DNA from: Solanum dulcamara
Lineage: Eukaryota > Streptophyta > Magnoliopsida > Solanales > Solanaceae
Direction: 5' to 3'
DNA length: 64,000 bases
Assembly: GCF_947179165.1 (NCBI RefSeq)
Contig: NC_077244.1
Location: 9,798,449-9,862,448, forward strand
Below the pieces are notes generated by a model. It did not search any database. It was not told the DNA's origin and worked only from the letters and a program-made list of their open reading frames with translations. Position numbers and translations under genes: made by a program. The first letter of the stretch is position 1, and the number at the start of each line of letters is the position of its first letter. Positions 23,924 through 35,203 of this stretch are shown here, piece by piece.

Positions 23924-24350
23924 TTATCTCCCCCTTGGGATCATTCGTCCTCGAATGATGAGTAAACCAATGGTGGACTCGAGGCATGAATAAAAACTGA
24001 AACTCAATCGAATCAACCAATCGAGCAATTTTGACAATTGGCTATTCAAACTCAAGAATAGACAAATCATTTCAACTCAAGAATAGGAACATCACTTTCA
24101 TCATTCTCATCATTTGGCATGAATAGAACATCGAAACTCCATCAACCGAATCATTCAAACATCTACATACTCAACCGTTGAATTCCAATTCACAAGCGAT
24201 ATTTCCAATCCTCTTCACCATTTTATGAGGTCAATATATCGGTGTCCAAACTTCCTCTCCTTTCCAAGCCTCATAACACCCTTCACATACCTCCAATCCT
24301 TTCCCCAGATGCAATCATTATTCTACTATCATCACTCTCACAGTGACAAC
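23924..24350 (-). mobile_element. Second, truncated LARD interior (tandem array)
   Basis: Starts with the same polypurine tract (reverse complement of TTATCTCCCCCTTGG) and then repeats 18696-19122 almost base for base, up to CACTCTCACAGTGACAAC at 24350. It then switches abruptly to a plus-strand LTR. This shows that LARD copy 2 continues as LTR-internal-LTR-internal', with a period of 5227 bp (15151 to 20378). Confidence 0.8.
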
Positions 24351-25040
24351 TATGTAATGGTTGTCGAATAAGATAAACTCCCATATAGGTCTTGATAGTA
24401 CTCTGAGTTGGATTTGGTTGAATTGTATATGATTGGTCCCGTCTAAACCATATTCATGTTTAGGCTTAGGACATTTGATTAAGTTGTTCTTCTTTCTGAG
24501 TTGAGAATTCCGAGTTGGTTTGATTCTCTCTGATGTTGTTTCATTCATCCATTTTACATACTCGTACATTCCATGTACTTATACCATTTGGACTGCATTG
24601 TTTCATAATGCAGAGACAGGTACTCGAGATCATCAACAGGCGCACCATTGAAGATCCACTTACTTCTAGCTAGTTGGTGAGTCCTCCCAATTTTCGGAGG
24701 ATACTGACTTATCTTGCAGCTTTGATTTGCTTCCCTTATTTTGATTTTTGGTAGCCATGTACTTATCATTGGCACCTCCTAGACTATTGATAGAGGCTTC
24801 ATAGACTAGAATGTGGAAATTGTTGATTTGTTTGTTTTGACTAGTTTTATTCGAGCTGATTTTTGATTTGATAGTTGTTTGGCCTTTGGCCCTAGATTAT
24901 GGATAGTAGTCTTATAATAGAGTCTTCTGCCGATAGAATGTGATTGAATGAAAGTGTGACTAGACCAAGTGGTTCGCTTGAAGGCCAGAAATGGCTTTCG
25001 AGTATCGGCCACATCTAGGGTACCCTCCTAGTGCGTGACA
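24351..25040 (+). mobile_element. Truncated 5' LTR of Tekay copy 1
   Basis: Aligns with 31853-32540 of its own 3' LTR (GGTTGTCGRATAAGA, TTGATTTGCTTCCC and the GGGTACCCTC end). Ends GTGCGTGACA at 25040. The upstream ~1.74 kb, including TATA box and donor-like site, is missing, so this copy has no promoter of its own. Confidence 0.85.
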
Positions 25041-25044
25041 AACA

Positions 25045-25057
25045 TAGTATTAGAGCC
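25045..25057 (+). promoter_or_regulatory. Mutated tRNA-iMet primer site of Tekay copy 1
   Basis: TAGTATTAGAGCC differs from TGGTATCAGAGCC by G-to-A and C-to-T, 4 nt after the LTR end. Confidence 0.75.
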
Positions 25058-25255
25058 AGGTTCAAGAGTCCTAGGGAGTCTATGAAGCTGTGTCTAGTAG
25101 AGTCTTGCTTATGGGTGTGCTGTGCACCATACTTATAATCAAGAGGCTATAAGACATTAAGAATTGTTTCACTTATTTCATACTTTGAATTCGTGTGATA
25201 GAGTTAAACTCTATAAAACTTCATTTCTAATTCGTGCATTTATATGTTGCAGACA

Positions 25256-28200
25256 ATGCTTCCTAAACATACTGCCAGCTAGAGAAACATTGATAATGTA
25301 GAGATGTCACAGTCAGAGATACGCCCATCGAGGACTAGGGGCTGACCTGCAAGGTATGCTGAGGCACCTCAAGTGCCTACTACTCCGCCTATACCAATCT
25401 CGGAGGTAGATTTTTGAGGAGCAATTGTCATGCTCACTTAATTAGTGGCTGCCCGCAATGGTAACCAGAGTTTGCCAACTCTTAGCTCTAGTTCCCAAAA
25501 GCCATCTGCTGCTACAAAAATTAGAGACTTTCTGAGAATGAATCCGCCGGCATTCACGGGTTCTAAGGTTGATGAAGACCCCCAAAATTTTATTGATGAG
25601 ATGTGGAAGATCATGAAAGCTATGCATACTACGGAGATCGAGGGGGCTGAGTTGGTATCTTATCAGCTCAAGGATGTGGCAAACATCTGGTATAACTAAT
25701 GGGAACAAGGTAGAGTTGAGGATGCTGAACCTACTATATGGGATAAATTTGAGGGAGCCTTTTTTGACCACTTCTTTCCCAGAGAATTAAGGGAAGCGAA
25801 AGTGGAGAAGTTTGTGAATCTGAAACAAGATAGTATGACCATTAAGGAGTATAGTCTGAAGTTTATCCAACTATCTATATATGCTCCAGAAATGATCCTA
25901 GATATGAGGTCGAAGATGAGAAAGTTCGCCTCCAGATTAGGAAGACATGTGAAGAAGGATTGCAAAGCAGCATTATTGATCTCTGACATGGATATTTCAA
26001 GATTAATGGTGTATGCTCAATAGGTGGAGGATGAGAAGAGGAAAGATAGGGAGGAGCATCTGAACAAGAAGGAAAAATCAGCGGGACATGAGAATAAATA
26101 GAGGAAGAACAAGGGCAACAAGTACTTCTTCTACAAGAGGTCTCCTAACTATGCCTCGTCCACCGCAAGTGCACCTATGCTGCATAACAGGTATGATCGG
26201 CAGGGACAAAGTCACCAGAATGTCAGATCTCAGGGTTCTCAATCCCAGGCTAGCGTGGGTCAAGGTTCGAAAGGGAAGCCACCATGCGACAAGTGCGGTA
26301 AGCTCCACTTGGGAGAGTGCAAAACGGGAAGGGTTGGTTGTTATAAATGAGGCCAAATAGACCATTTTCAGAAGAAGTGTCCAACATAGAGGAATAGAGC
26401 CCAGTATTATAACACCGCAACCCCAACTAGAGGTAATCAGAGGGGCACTTCTTCAGGTATGGGCAGAGGTACAAACCGTATATATGCCATGGGTAGTCGC
26501 CAAGATCAAGAGAACTCCCCAAACGTCGTGACGAGTATGATACGAGTCTCTTCTCTTGAATGTTATGTTTTCATGGATCCGGGTGCCATACTATCTTTTG
26601 TGACTCCTTACGTGGCTAGTAAATTCAATAAAATTCGTGAATATCTTCTTGAGCCTTCCAGTATAGCTACTCCCATCGGTGATTCTGTCGTAGCTGAGAG
26701 AGTCTATAGAGATTGCATTATGTCAATCCATCACAGGGATACCTTGGATGACTTAGTTGAGTTAGATATTGTCAATTTTGATGTGATACTTGGCATAGAC
26801 TGGCTTTATGTTTGTTATACCTCTATTGATTGTAGGACTCAGATTGTCAAGTTCAAATTTCCGAATAAGGCTATCATAGAGTGGAAGGGTAGTCCTATCG
26901 TGCCTAAGGGTAAGTTTATTTCCTACCTTAGGGATAGAAAACTAATCTCGAAAGGGTGTATTTATCACATCACCCGAGTGAAAAATGATAGTATAGAGTC
27001 TCCATCCCTAGAGTCAGTCCCCATTGTCAATGAGTTTCCTAAAGTCTTTTCCGGGGATCTGCCCGGAGTCCCTCCTAATAGGGAGATCGACTTTGGGATC
27101 GATGTCCTTTCTAGTACCCAGCCTATCTCTATCCCTCCATATAGAATGGCTCCTACTGAGTTGAAAGAGTTGAAAGAATAGTTAAAGGACTTGTTAGATA
27201 AGGGATTCATTAGGCCGAGTGTCTCACCATGGGGTGCGCCTGTCTTATTCATGCGAAAGAAAGATGGGTCTCATAGAATGTGTGTCAACTACAAGCAACT
27301 AAACAAGGTCAACATAAAGAATAAATACCCTCTGACCAGAATAGATGATTTATTTGATCAACTTCAGTGTGCCACTTGTTTCTTAAAGATAAACCTAAGA
27401 TCGGGTTACCATCAGTTGAAGGTGAGGAAATATGACATCCCAAGGACAGCTCTTCGAACCCGTTATGGCCATTTCAAGTTCTTGGTTATGTCCTTTGGGT
27501 TGACCAATGCCCCTACAACTTTTATGGATCTCATGAATCGAGTATTTAAGCCATATCTTGATATGTTTGTAATTGTATTTATCGATGATATTTTGGTGTA
27601 CTCCAAGAATGAGGAGGAGCACGCCTATTATCTTAGAGTCATCTTGCAAGCTTTGAAAGATCAGGTATTGTATGCAAAGTTCTCTAAATGTGAATTTTGG
27701 CTTGCATCAGTGGCTTTTCTCGGCCACATTATATCTGGAGATGGTATTTAGGTTGATGCTCAGAAGATTGAGGTAGTGAAACATTGGCCCAGACCCACAT
27801 CCCCAACAAATATAAGAAGCTTTTTGGGTTTGACTGGCTATTATCGAAGGTTTGTAGAGGGATTATCATCCATATCATCACCATTAACCAAGCTGACCCA
27901 AAATAAGGCTAAGTTCCAATGGTTCGATGCTTGCGAGGAGAGTTTCCAAAAATTAAAGACCAAACTGACCACTGCTCCTGTTCTAACCTTGCCCGAGGGA
28001 ACAGAGGATTTTGTGATCTATTGTGATACGTCTAGAGTTGGTTTGGGCTGTGTGTTGATACAGAGGGGAAAAGTGATAGCCTATGCTTCAAGACAGCTTA
28101 AGATTCATGAGAGAAATTACCCAACTCACGACCTTGAGCTGGCAGCTGTGGTATTTGCTCTTATAATTTGGTGCAACTATTTGTATGGAGTGCATGTTGA

Positions 28201-29995
28201 CGTATTCACCAATCATAAGAGTTTACAATACATCTTCAGCCAGAAGGAACTCAATTTGAGGCAAAGGAGATGGCTTAAGCTACTCAAGGACTATGATATG
28301 AGCAACCTCTACCATCCAGGTAAAGCTAATGTTGTTGCTGATGCTCTTAGCAAGTTGTCTATGCGTAGCACTTCCCATATAGAGGAGGGGAGGAAAGAAT
28401 TGGCTAAAGAGGTGCATAGACTAGCTCAATTAGGAGTTTAGCTTGAAAAGAATAATGAAGGCAGAGTTAATATTTGGGATGGGTCTGCATCCTCACTCGT
28501 GCTAGAGGTAAAAGGGAAGCAAGACTAAGATCCCATCCTTCTCTAATTGAAGGAAGTTGTTCACAAACAAAAGGTGATGGTTTTTACCAAAGAGGGAGAT
28601 GGTGTGTTGAGGTACTAAAATAGGTAGTGTGTACCAGATGTTGATGATGTGCGAGAAAGGATTATGGCCGAAGCGTATAGTTTTAGATACTCTATTCATC
28701 CTGGCTCTGCAAAGATGTATCATGACTTGAGAGAAGTTTATTAGTGGAGTAGAATGAAGAGAGATATCAGGGAATTTGTTTCCAAGTGCCCAAATTGCCA
28801 ACAGGTTAAAGTTGAGCATCAAAGGCCAGGTGGGTTAGCTCAAAACATAGAAATTCCAGAATGGAAGTGGGAGATGATCAACATGGACTTTATTATAGGT
28901 TTTCCGAGGTCCCGAAAGCAACATGATTCGATTTGGGTAATTGTGGATAGAATGACGAAATCAGCTCACTTTTTGGCAGTTAGGACTACTGACACCGCAG
29001 AAGATTATGCAAAATTATACATTTAGGAGATCATCAGATTGCATGGTGTTCCGCTGTTTATCATCTCAGACCGAGGAGCTTAATTCACTTCCCAATTTTG
29101 GAGATCCTTTCAGAAGGGACTGGGTTCGAAGGTGAACCTTAGTACGGCCTTTCATCCCCAGACAGATGGCCAAGCGGAGCGCACCATCCAGACGTTGGAG
29201 GATATGTTGAGGGCATGTGTACTTGACTTCAAAGGAAATTGGGATGATCACTTACCTCTTATAGATTTTGCATATAATAATAGCTATCATGCAAGCATTC
29301 AAATGGCTCCCTATGAAGCTTTGTATGGGAGGAGGTGTAGATCACCAATTGGGTGGTTTGAGGTCGGTGAAGTCGAGTTGATTGGGCCTGATTTTGTTCA
29401 CCAAGCTATGGAGAAGATGAGAGTTATTTAATATAGGCTAAAGATAGCCCAAAGCTATCAAAAATCTTACACCGATGTGAGGAGGAGAGACTTAGAGTTT
29501 GAGGCAGATGATTGGGTGTACTTGAAAGTGTCACCCATGAAGGGCGTCATGAGGTTTGGAAGGAAGGGAAAGCGTAGTTGTTGATACATTGGTCCTTACC
29601 AGGTGGTGAGGAGGATTGGGAGTGTCGCTTATGAATTGGAGTTACCCTCAGAGCTAGCCACCATTCATCCAGTATTTCACGTTTCGATGTTGAAGAAATG
29701 CTTGGGCGATCCCTCATTGGTAGTCCCCATTGATAGTATTGGAGTTAGGGATAGCTTTTCCTATGAAGAGGTTCCGATCCAAATTCTTGGTTGCCAAATT
29801 CGTAAATTGAGGAACAAAGAGATTGCCTTAGTCAAAATCTTATGGAGAAATCAATTCATTGAGGAAGCCACAGGGGAATCGGAGGAAGATATGAAAGCTA
29901 AATATCCGCATCTATTCGTACCCATCGATGAGAATGTTAAAGGTAATGTCTATTTTCTTGACTTGAATTCGTATGTGCATTTTGAGTTCGGATAG
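25256..29995 (+). pseudogene. Tekay gag-pol polyprotein, copy 1, frame intact but about 21 stops
   Basis: A single frame runs from the ATG at 25256 to TAG at 29993-29995 with no frameshift. In order: gag (25256-26400; MNPPAFTGSKVDEDPQNFID, knuckle near 26339 whose second Cys is now TGA); protease ([15 protein letters not shown], Asp at 26576); RT (27190-27760; FIDDIL at 27578-27595, while [10 protein letters not shown] has become [10 protein letters not shown] at 27392, so a catalytic Asp is lost); RNase H (27776-28440; [13 protein letters not shown]); integrase (HX-H/CPNC finger at 28680-28805, VDRMTKSAHF, ISDRGA, FHPQTDGQAERT); GPY/F segment near 29590; chromodomain-like tail 29690-29960. 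Nearly all stops fit CAA/CAG/CGA to TAA/TAG/TGA or TGG to TAG, i.e. C-to-T on one strand. The frame is preserved but the protein is certainly dead. Confidence 0.9.
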
Positions 29996-30097
29996 TAAAT
30001 TATTTTGAGAATTTGATTGGTTGAATGACTGAATTCTGATTGTGATTTGTACCTCGAGTCCATCCTTGGTTTACTCATTATTCGAGGATGAATAATC

Positions 30098-30112
30098 CCA
30101 AGGGGGAGATAA
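30098..30112 (+). promoter_or_regulatory. Polypurine tract of Tekay copy 1
   Basis: CCAAGGGGGAGATAA immediately before TGTAACACCCCC, the 3' LTR start. Confidence 0.85.
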
Positions 30113-32540
30113 TGTAACACCCCCAAAAAATTTCACTAAGATTCGGTCCCTTCTTCGCATAGTGTAGGATCGAACTAGACTATGGTGAAGTGTATGCATG
30201 AGTTAGGATGAGTTCCCAAGTAATTGAGGAGTGTTAGAGGTGATGTGGGGTCACAAAGGATCCCTAGAACCAAGCTAAGTCCAAAGAATTCATCTTGTCT
30301 AAGTTTTAGAATGAATTCGTATAAGGGGATGACTTCTAACGACCATATCTTTTGAAATATGACAATCTGGGTGGCCCATGAACTATTAAATTAAAGTTCT
30401 TCGAGTCTTCTTTCTAACGCCGCCAAGATTGTAATTTTTGGATTTCGGAGTCAAAAGTTACGACTATCCTAAGATGAACTAGTACTGCAGGAATTTCAGG
30501 CCTGGTTATAACTGTAGGAAACCTGGGCTTGGCGCCGCAGTGGCGTGACGCGCCACTATAGCGCCAGGAACCAGCCTCAGTAGTTTGGTCCCTAGCGCAG
30601 TGCGCCACTATTGGATGTGCAGGGTTTTTAAGCCTATTATCCAAAACCTAGAAAACTTAGGCTTGGCGCTGTAAGGGAGCGATGCGCCACTATAGCGCCA
30701 TAAAACAGCCTCAGTAGTTTGGTCCTTCGCGCGATGCGCCACTATCAAATGTGCAGGTTTTAAACCTATATTCGACTTGGCGCTGCAATGGTGCGGCGCG
30801 CCACTATAGCGCCAGGAGTGTTTTAGCCTATTTTTTTAGATTTTTGGAAAAAGGGCAAATTGGGCATTTCCCAAATTATATATACATTAGCCTTGGGACG
30901 TTTTGGACCATTATTTTCTGTCCATTCCTCTCTCTAAAAAGCCCTAGAAATCCCCTCTCTTCTCCTTTAAATCCATTTCCAATAAGGATTGCCTTCAAGA
31001 ACTTCAAAAATTCAAGCTTTTCATTGAAATCCTAACATCAAGGTTTCTTCAAAGTCTTCACAAGGTATGTAAGGCTACTCAAAGCGTGGGTTGAGTCCAC
31101 ACATGTGCCTTACACCTTCTTTGAGGTTAAATGTTCATAAGAATGGAGTTTCTTGATAGGATTATGTCCAAATAAGTCTTTTCATCTATTAATTTGATTC
31201 TTGTTATGTTGATGTTGTTGAGTCAAGAAATTTTTAAAATCTTCATGTTAGTATGAGTCGATGGATATGAGTTGTTAAACATGCTTTATTGATTTTCTTA
31301 ACTATGTTGATTATGTTAAATATGTTAATTTTCTTAAATATGTTGCTCATCTTGAATTGTTGATTTAGACTCTTGGAGTTGTGACGAGTCCCAAAAGATG
31401 TGTTAAATGAATAGAGAAATGATTGGATAGGTTTGTCTATTGTTACAAATGCATATTTAACTACTCATAAAATATATGATTGGGATTGATCAGATAGTAT
31501 GATTGGGAGAGGTTTGATTGTGATAGAATTGATGATTTGACAAGGTTCCAAATGAGACTTGTCGATATGATTTGATTGAGTTGATTAGATGGAGTTTTAT
31601 GAGCATTGAGTCTTGGGAGGAGTATCGAGCACCGAATTGGGTAAGAGTAAGTAATAACCCGAATCCAATAACTACGTCGCCAAACGTAGGAGGGGATTGA
31701 ACCGTTAAAGTCGAATGTTTCCCCAAAATTATTGTCCTGACATTATAGGACTTGGTTGGATTAGATCCATGATTGATTGATTCATTCATACCCTGGCAAA
31801 GTATAAACGGACGCGACAACAACGTCGGTTTGTTGTACTTTTACTGGCTCATAAGTGATGGTTGTCGGATAAGAGAAACTTCCATATAGGTCTTGATAGT
31901 AATCTGAGTCGGATTGGGTTGAATTGTATGTGATTGGTCCCGTCTAAACCATATTCATGTTTAGGCTTAGGACATCTGATTGAGTTGTTCTTCTTTCTGA
32001 GTTGAGAATTCTGAGTTGGTTTGATTCTCTCTGATGTTGTTTCATTCGTCCATTTTACATACTCGTACATTCCATGTACTGACGCCATTTGGCCTGGATC
32101 GTTTCATGATGCAGAGATAGGTACTTGAGATCATCAACCGGCGCACTGTTGAAGATCCACTTACTTCCAGCTAGTTGGTGAGTCCTCCTAGTTTTTGGAG
32201 GTTACCAACTTATCTTGCAGCTTTGATTTGCTTCCCTTATTTTGATTTTTGATAGCCATGGACTTGTCATTGGCACCTCCTAGACTATTGATAGAGGCTT
32301 CATAGACTAGAGTGTGGAAATGTTGATTTGTTCGTTTTGACTAGTTTTATTCTAGCTGATTTTTGATTTAATAGTTGTTTGGCCTTTGGCCCTAGATTAT
32401 GGATAGTAGTCCTATAATAGAGTCTTCCACCAATAGAATGTGATTGAATGAAAGTGTGACTAGACCAAGTGATTCGCTTGAAGGCCTGAAATGACTTTCG
32501 AGTGCCGGCCACGTCTAGGGTACCCTCTCGGGGCGTGACA
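30113..32540 (+). mobile_element. 3' LTR of Tekay copy 1 (2428 bp)
   Basis: Starts TGTAACACCCCC and ends CTCTCGGGGCGTGACA. It holds a CpG-rich cassette (30525-30815: GGCGCGCCACTATAGCGCC-type motifs), a TATA box at 30877-30884, a pyrimidine-rich leader (CCTCTCTCTAAAAAGCCC) and CAAGGTATGTAAGGCTAC at 31061-31078 with donor-like AG|GT at 31064/31065. Small ORFs inside it on either strand are not genes. Confidence 0.9.
30877..30884 (+). promoter_or_regulatory. TATA box of the Tekay LTR
   Basis: TATATATA in CCCAAATTATATATACATTAG. The same CCCAAATTATATATGTATCA context is kept in the other Tekay and LARD LTRs, about 185-200 nt upstream of the AGGTATGT site. Confidence 0.6.
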
Positions 32541-34415
32541 CCACTTTCTAACGCCACTAGATTTCGCCTCATTTCGAGTTCAGAGTAAAATATTATGATC
32601 ATTTTACCAAAGTCTATCATTGCAGTAGTTTGGGGCTTGGCGCGGTGCACTATAGAGCGCCCGAAACTAGATGTAGTAGTTTGGGTGGTGGCGCAGCGTT
32701 CCACTATCGTGCCTACAGGGTCCTGGACTCATTTTTCATATTTTGCTTGAGGAAAGGGCATTCTGGACTTTCCCACCTATCCTATATCTAACCCACTACA
32801 TTAGGGATCACCTTTCTGCCCCATATGAGTTTCTAAGGAGTTTTTCTCTCCAAAAATTCCCAAGAACATTGAGAGCAAGGATTAGAGAAGAGAAAGAGGG
32901 CTAGAGTTCAAGTTCTAAGTTAATTCAAGAGGAGAGAAAGGTAAGGTTCCAAGAGCATTCGTCAATTTCCTCAAAGTCTTTCAAGAATCGAATTCTTCCA
33001 TATATGTAAGGCTAACTAAAATATGGATTTGTGTTCTTCCATGTGCCCCATAGACAGTTTGATAGAATTGTCAAAGACCTGAACCTTCTATGAACGTTTT
33101 CTTGAAATTTTCCTAAATGCAAGAATATTTTTACGTACTATTAACTAGTTGATGATCTTCATGACTTGAATTCTTGAACAATTACTTTTCGTATTCTATT
33201 TCATGAACTATAACTACGTATATTGACTATAAACGATTGTACATATGTATTGATTGGAATGAAAAGCATTATGTGAATGGAATAAAATAGGAACATAACT
33301 TATTATTGTCATAAAAGTATATCTAACTACTCTTGAAAGATGCGATTGGGACTGATTGGATAGTATGATTTGTTGAGAGGTTTGATTGTGATAAAATTGA
33401 TAAATTGATAAGGGTCCACATGACACTTGTCGATATAACTAGATTGAACTGAGTGAATAGAGTTTTATGAGCATTGAGTCTTGGGAGGAGTACGAGCACC
33501 AAATTGGGTAAGAGTAAGTAATATCTCGAACCCAATAACTACTTTGACAAATGTAGGAGAGGATTGGACCGTTAAGGTCGAATGTTTCCCAGATTATTGT
33601 CTTGACATGATAGGACTTTATTGATTGTGGATCCATGATTGTTGATTCATTCCTACCCTGGAAAGGTATGAACAGACGTGGCAATAATGTTTGCTTGTTG
33701 TACTATTATTGGCTCATAAGTGATGGTTGCCGAATAAGAGAAACTCTCATATAGGTCTTGATAGTACTCCGAGTTGGATTGGAATGTATTGGATTGGACT
33801 GTACATGATTGGTCTTGTCTAAATCATATTCTTGTTTAGACATAGGATATCTTGATTGAATTGTTTCTTCTTCTGAGTTGGGATTCAGAGTTGCTTTGAT
33901 TCTACCCTATTGCATGTTTCACTCTGCCATTTTACATATTCGTACATTCCACGTACTGACTCCATTTTTCCTGCATTGTTTCATGATATAGTGATAGGTA
34001 CTAGAGATCCTCAATAGGCGCATCATTGAAGATCACTTCTACTCTCAGATTTGGTGAGCCCTCCTTGCATCCGGAGGCACTCTAGATTTATCATCTTTCT
34101 TTCGAATATTCCTTTTTGGGTAGACAGGTACTTGTCATTGGCACCATCTAAAGAGTAGAGATAGAGTCTTCATAGATCAGACAGTGATGGATTTGTTTTG
34201 ATGTCTTTAACTCATTATTGGTTTCCTTTGAAACTATATTTCTGATTTGAATGATTGAAATTGTTTATTGCGTTAGCCCACTAAGAATTGTTTTTATCTT
34301 AAACTAAGTCTTCCCCTGAATGAGTAAATGTGTGATTAGAACAAGTGGTTCGCTTGGGAGACAGCAATGGCTTCTGAGTGTCGGTCACGCCTAGGGTACC
34401 CTCCCGGGCGTGACA
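32541..34415 (+). mobile_element. 5'-truncated LTR of the LARD-1 type
   Basis: Starts abruptly after the Tekay 3' LTR and ends GGGTACCCTCCCGGGCGTGACA at 34415. Its body matches 10590-12365 nearly throughout (TAGTTTGGGGCTTGGCG, CATATTTTGCTTGAGGAAAG, TAGGCGCATCATTGAAGATC). The donor-like site is damaged here (CATATATGTAAGGCTAAC near 32998). It is followed directly by host-like F-box flanking DNA, without an adjoining primer site, so it is a solo or broken LTR. Confidence 0.75.
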
Positions 34416-34690
34416 CCCACCTCTAGTTGGGATTACCTAATTAGCTTATTCACATCTAGTCCTCAATTATTAATGCTCTTTAATTTATGTCCTTATAAAA
34501 AATATCGTTTTTGCAGGGGATTAATTTATATACCATACCCAAGTTATGCCCCACGTGCATTCAGTTTTGAAAGAACTTATTCATAAGTTATGTACCAAAA
34601 GGACAAAAATTGAATGCCAAAAAACCTGCCCAACTAGATAGAGAGCTTTGGTTAAGATTAAGGGTGACAAAATTAGCTCAAATAATAAGT
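34416..34690 (+). repeat. First copy of a ~275-bp direct repeat (F-box 3' flank)
   Basis: CCTCTAGTTGGGATT(A/T)CCTAA through GGTTAAGATTAA recurs at 35370-35640. Copy 1 begins at the end of the LTR at 34415, so the F-box coding part that precedes copy 2 is absent here. Both copies share a TTTTTGCAG(A/G)GG step that could be an intron acceptor. Confidence 0.75.
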
Positions 34691-34699
34691 TCCTGGCCA

Positions 34700-35055
34700 C
34701 CTTGTCCTTATTGTAACAATATCAATCATACAAAAAAAATTGTTGGTATAGACCTGGAATTCAATGCAAGTTCTACAAGCAATTCAGTCATGTGGATAAA
34801 GTGTGTAAAACAAATCAAGCTCAAGTTACTAGAAACGTTGAAGATGATGAAGAGAAGTTATTTGTTGGAGAATGCAATTAGAAGCTCAAAATGATGATGT
34901 GGCTTGTCGATTATGGATGCATACATCATATGACAGATAACATGAAGAATTTTAAACATCTGGACATAAATTATTTTCCAAAGTCATACTTGGAGATGCA
35001 AAGGGCAAAGGAGAAGTTGTTGTTCAAACAAAACTGTACACAAGTTCAACAAAAC
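34700..35055 (+). pseudogene. Ty1/copia gag zinc-knuckle and protease fragment
   Basis: In shifted frames one reads PPCPYCNNINHTKKNC, an intact CX2CX4HX4C knuckle. A second knuckle-like QCKFYKQFSHVDKVC follows, whose second Cys is Tyr. Then come VEDDEEKLFVGECN, a stop, and WLVDYGCIHHMTDNMKNF. The last is the copia protease active-site block, with DSG changed to DYG. A run of A around 34731-34739 marks the frameshift. No LTR is attached. It sits between two copies of the F-box flank repeat. Confidence 0.65.
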
Positions 35056-35203
35056 TAATGTCCCAACCAAGTTACCAATAGATCTTAAGAAGTTACCAAA
35101 AGATCTTATCCACAACAATCGCGTCCCCTACAACCGCCAAAAAAATAATTTAAAAAATCCAAAAAAGGTATCGTGGAGGGATGAGGAAGAAACTCATTTT
35201 ATA

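Larger units (their letters stand above)
24351..32540 (+). mobile_element. Tekay/Del-type chromovirus, copy 1 (5' LTR truncated)
   Basis: Plus-strand Ty3/gypsy element: 690 bp of 5' LTR, mutated primer site, gag-pol relic 25256-29995, polypurine tract 30098-30112, and a complete 2428-bp 3' LTR 30113-32540. Assignment to the Tekay/Del chromovirus clade rests on the long LTRs, the iMet primer, the domain order gag-PR-RT-RH-INT and the chromodomain-like tail. The left end was lost at the junction with the LARD array, so there is no target duplication to test. Confidence 0.85.
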
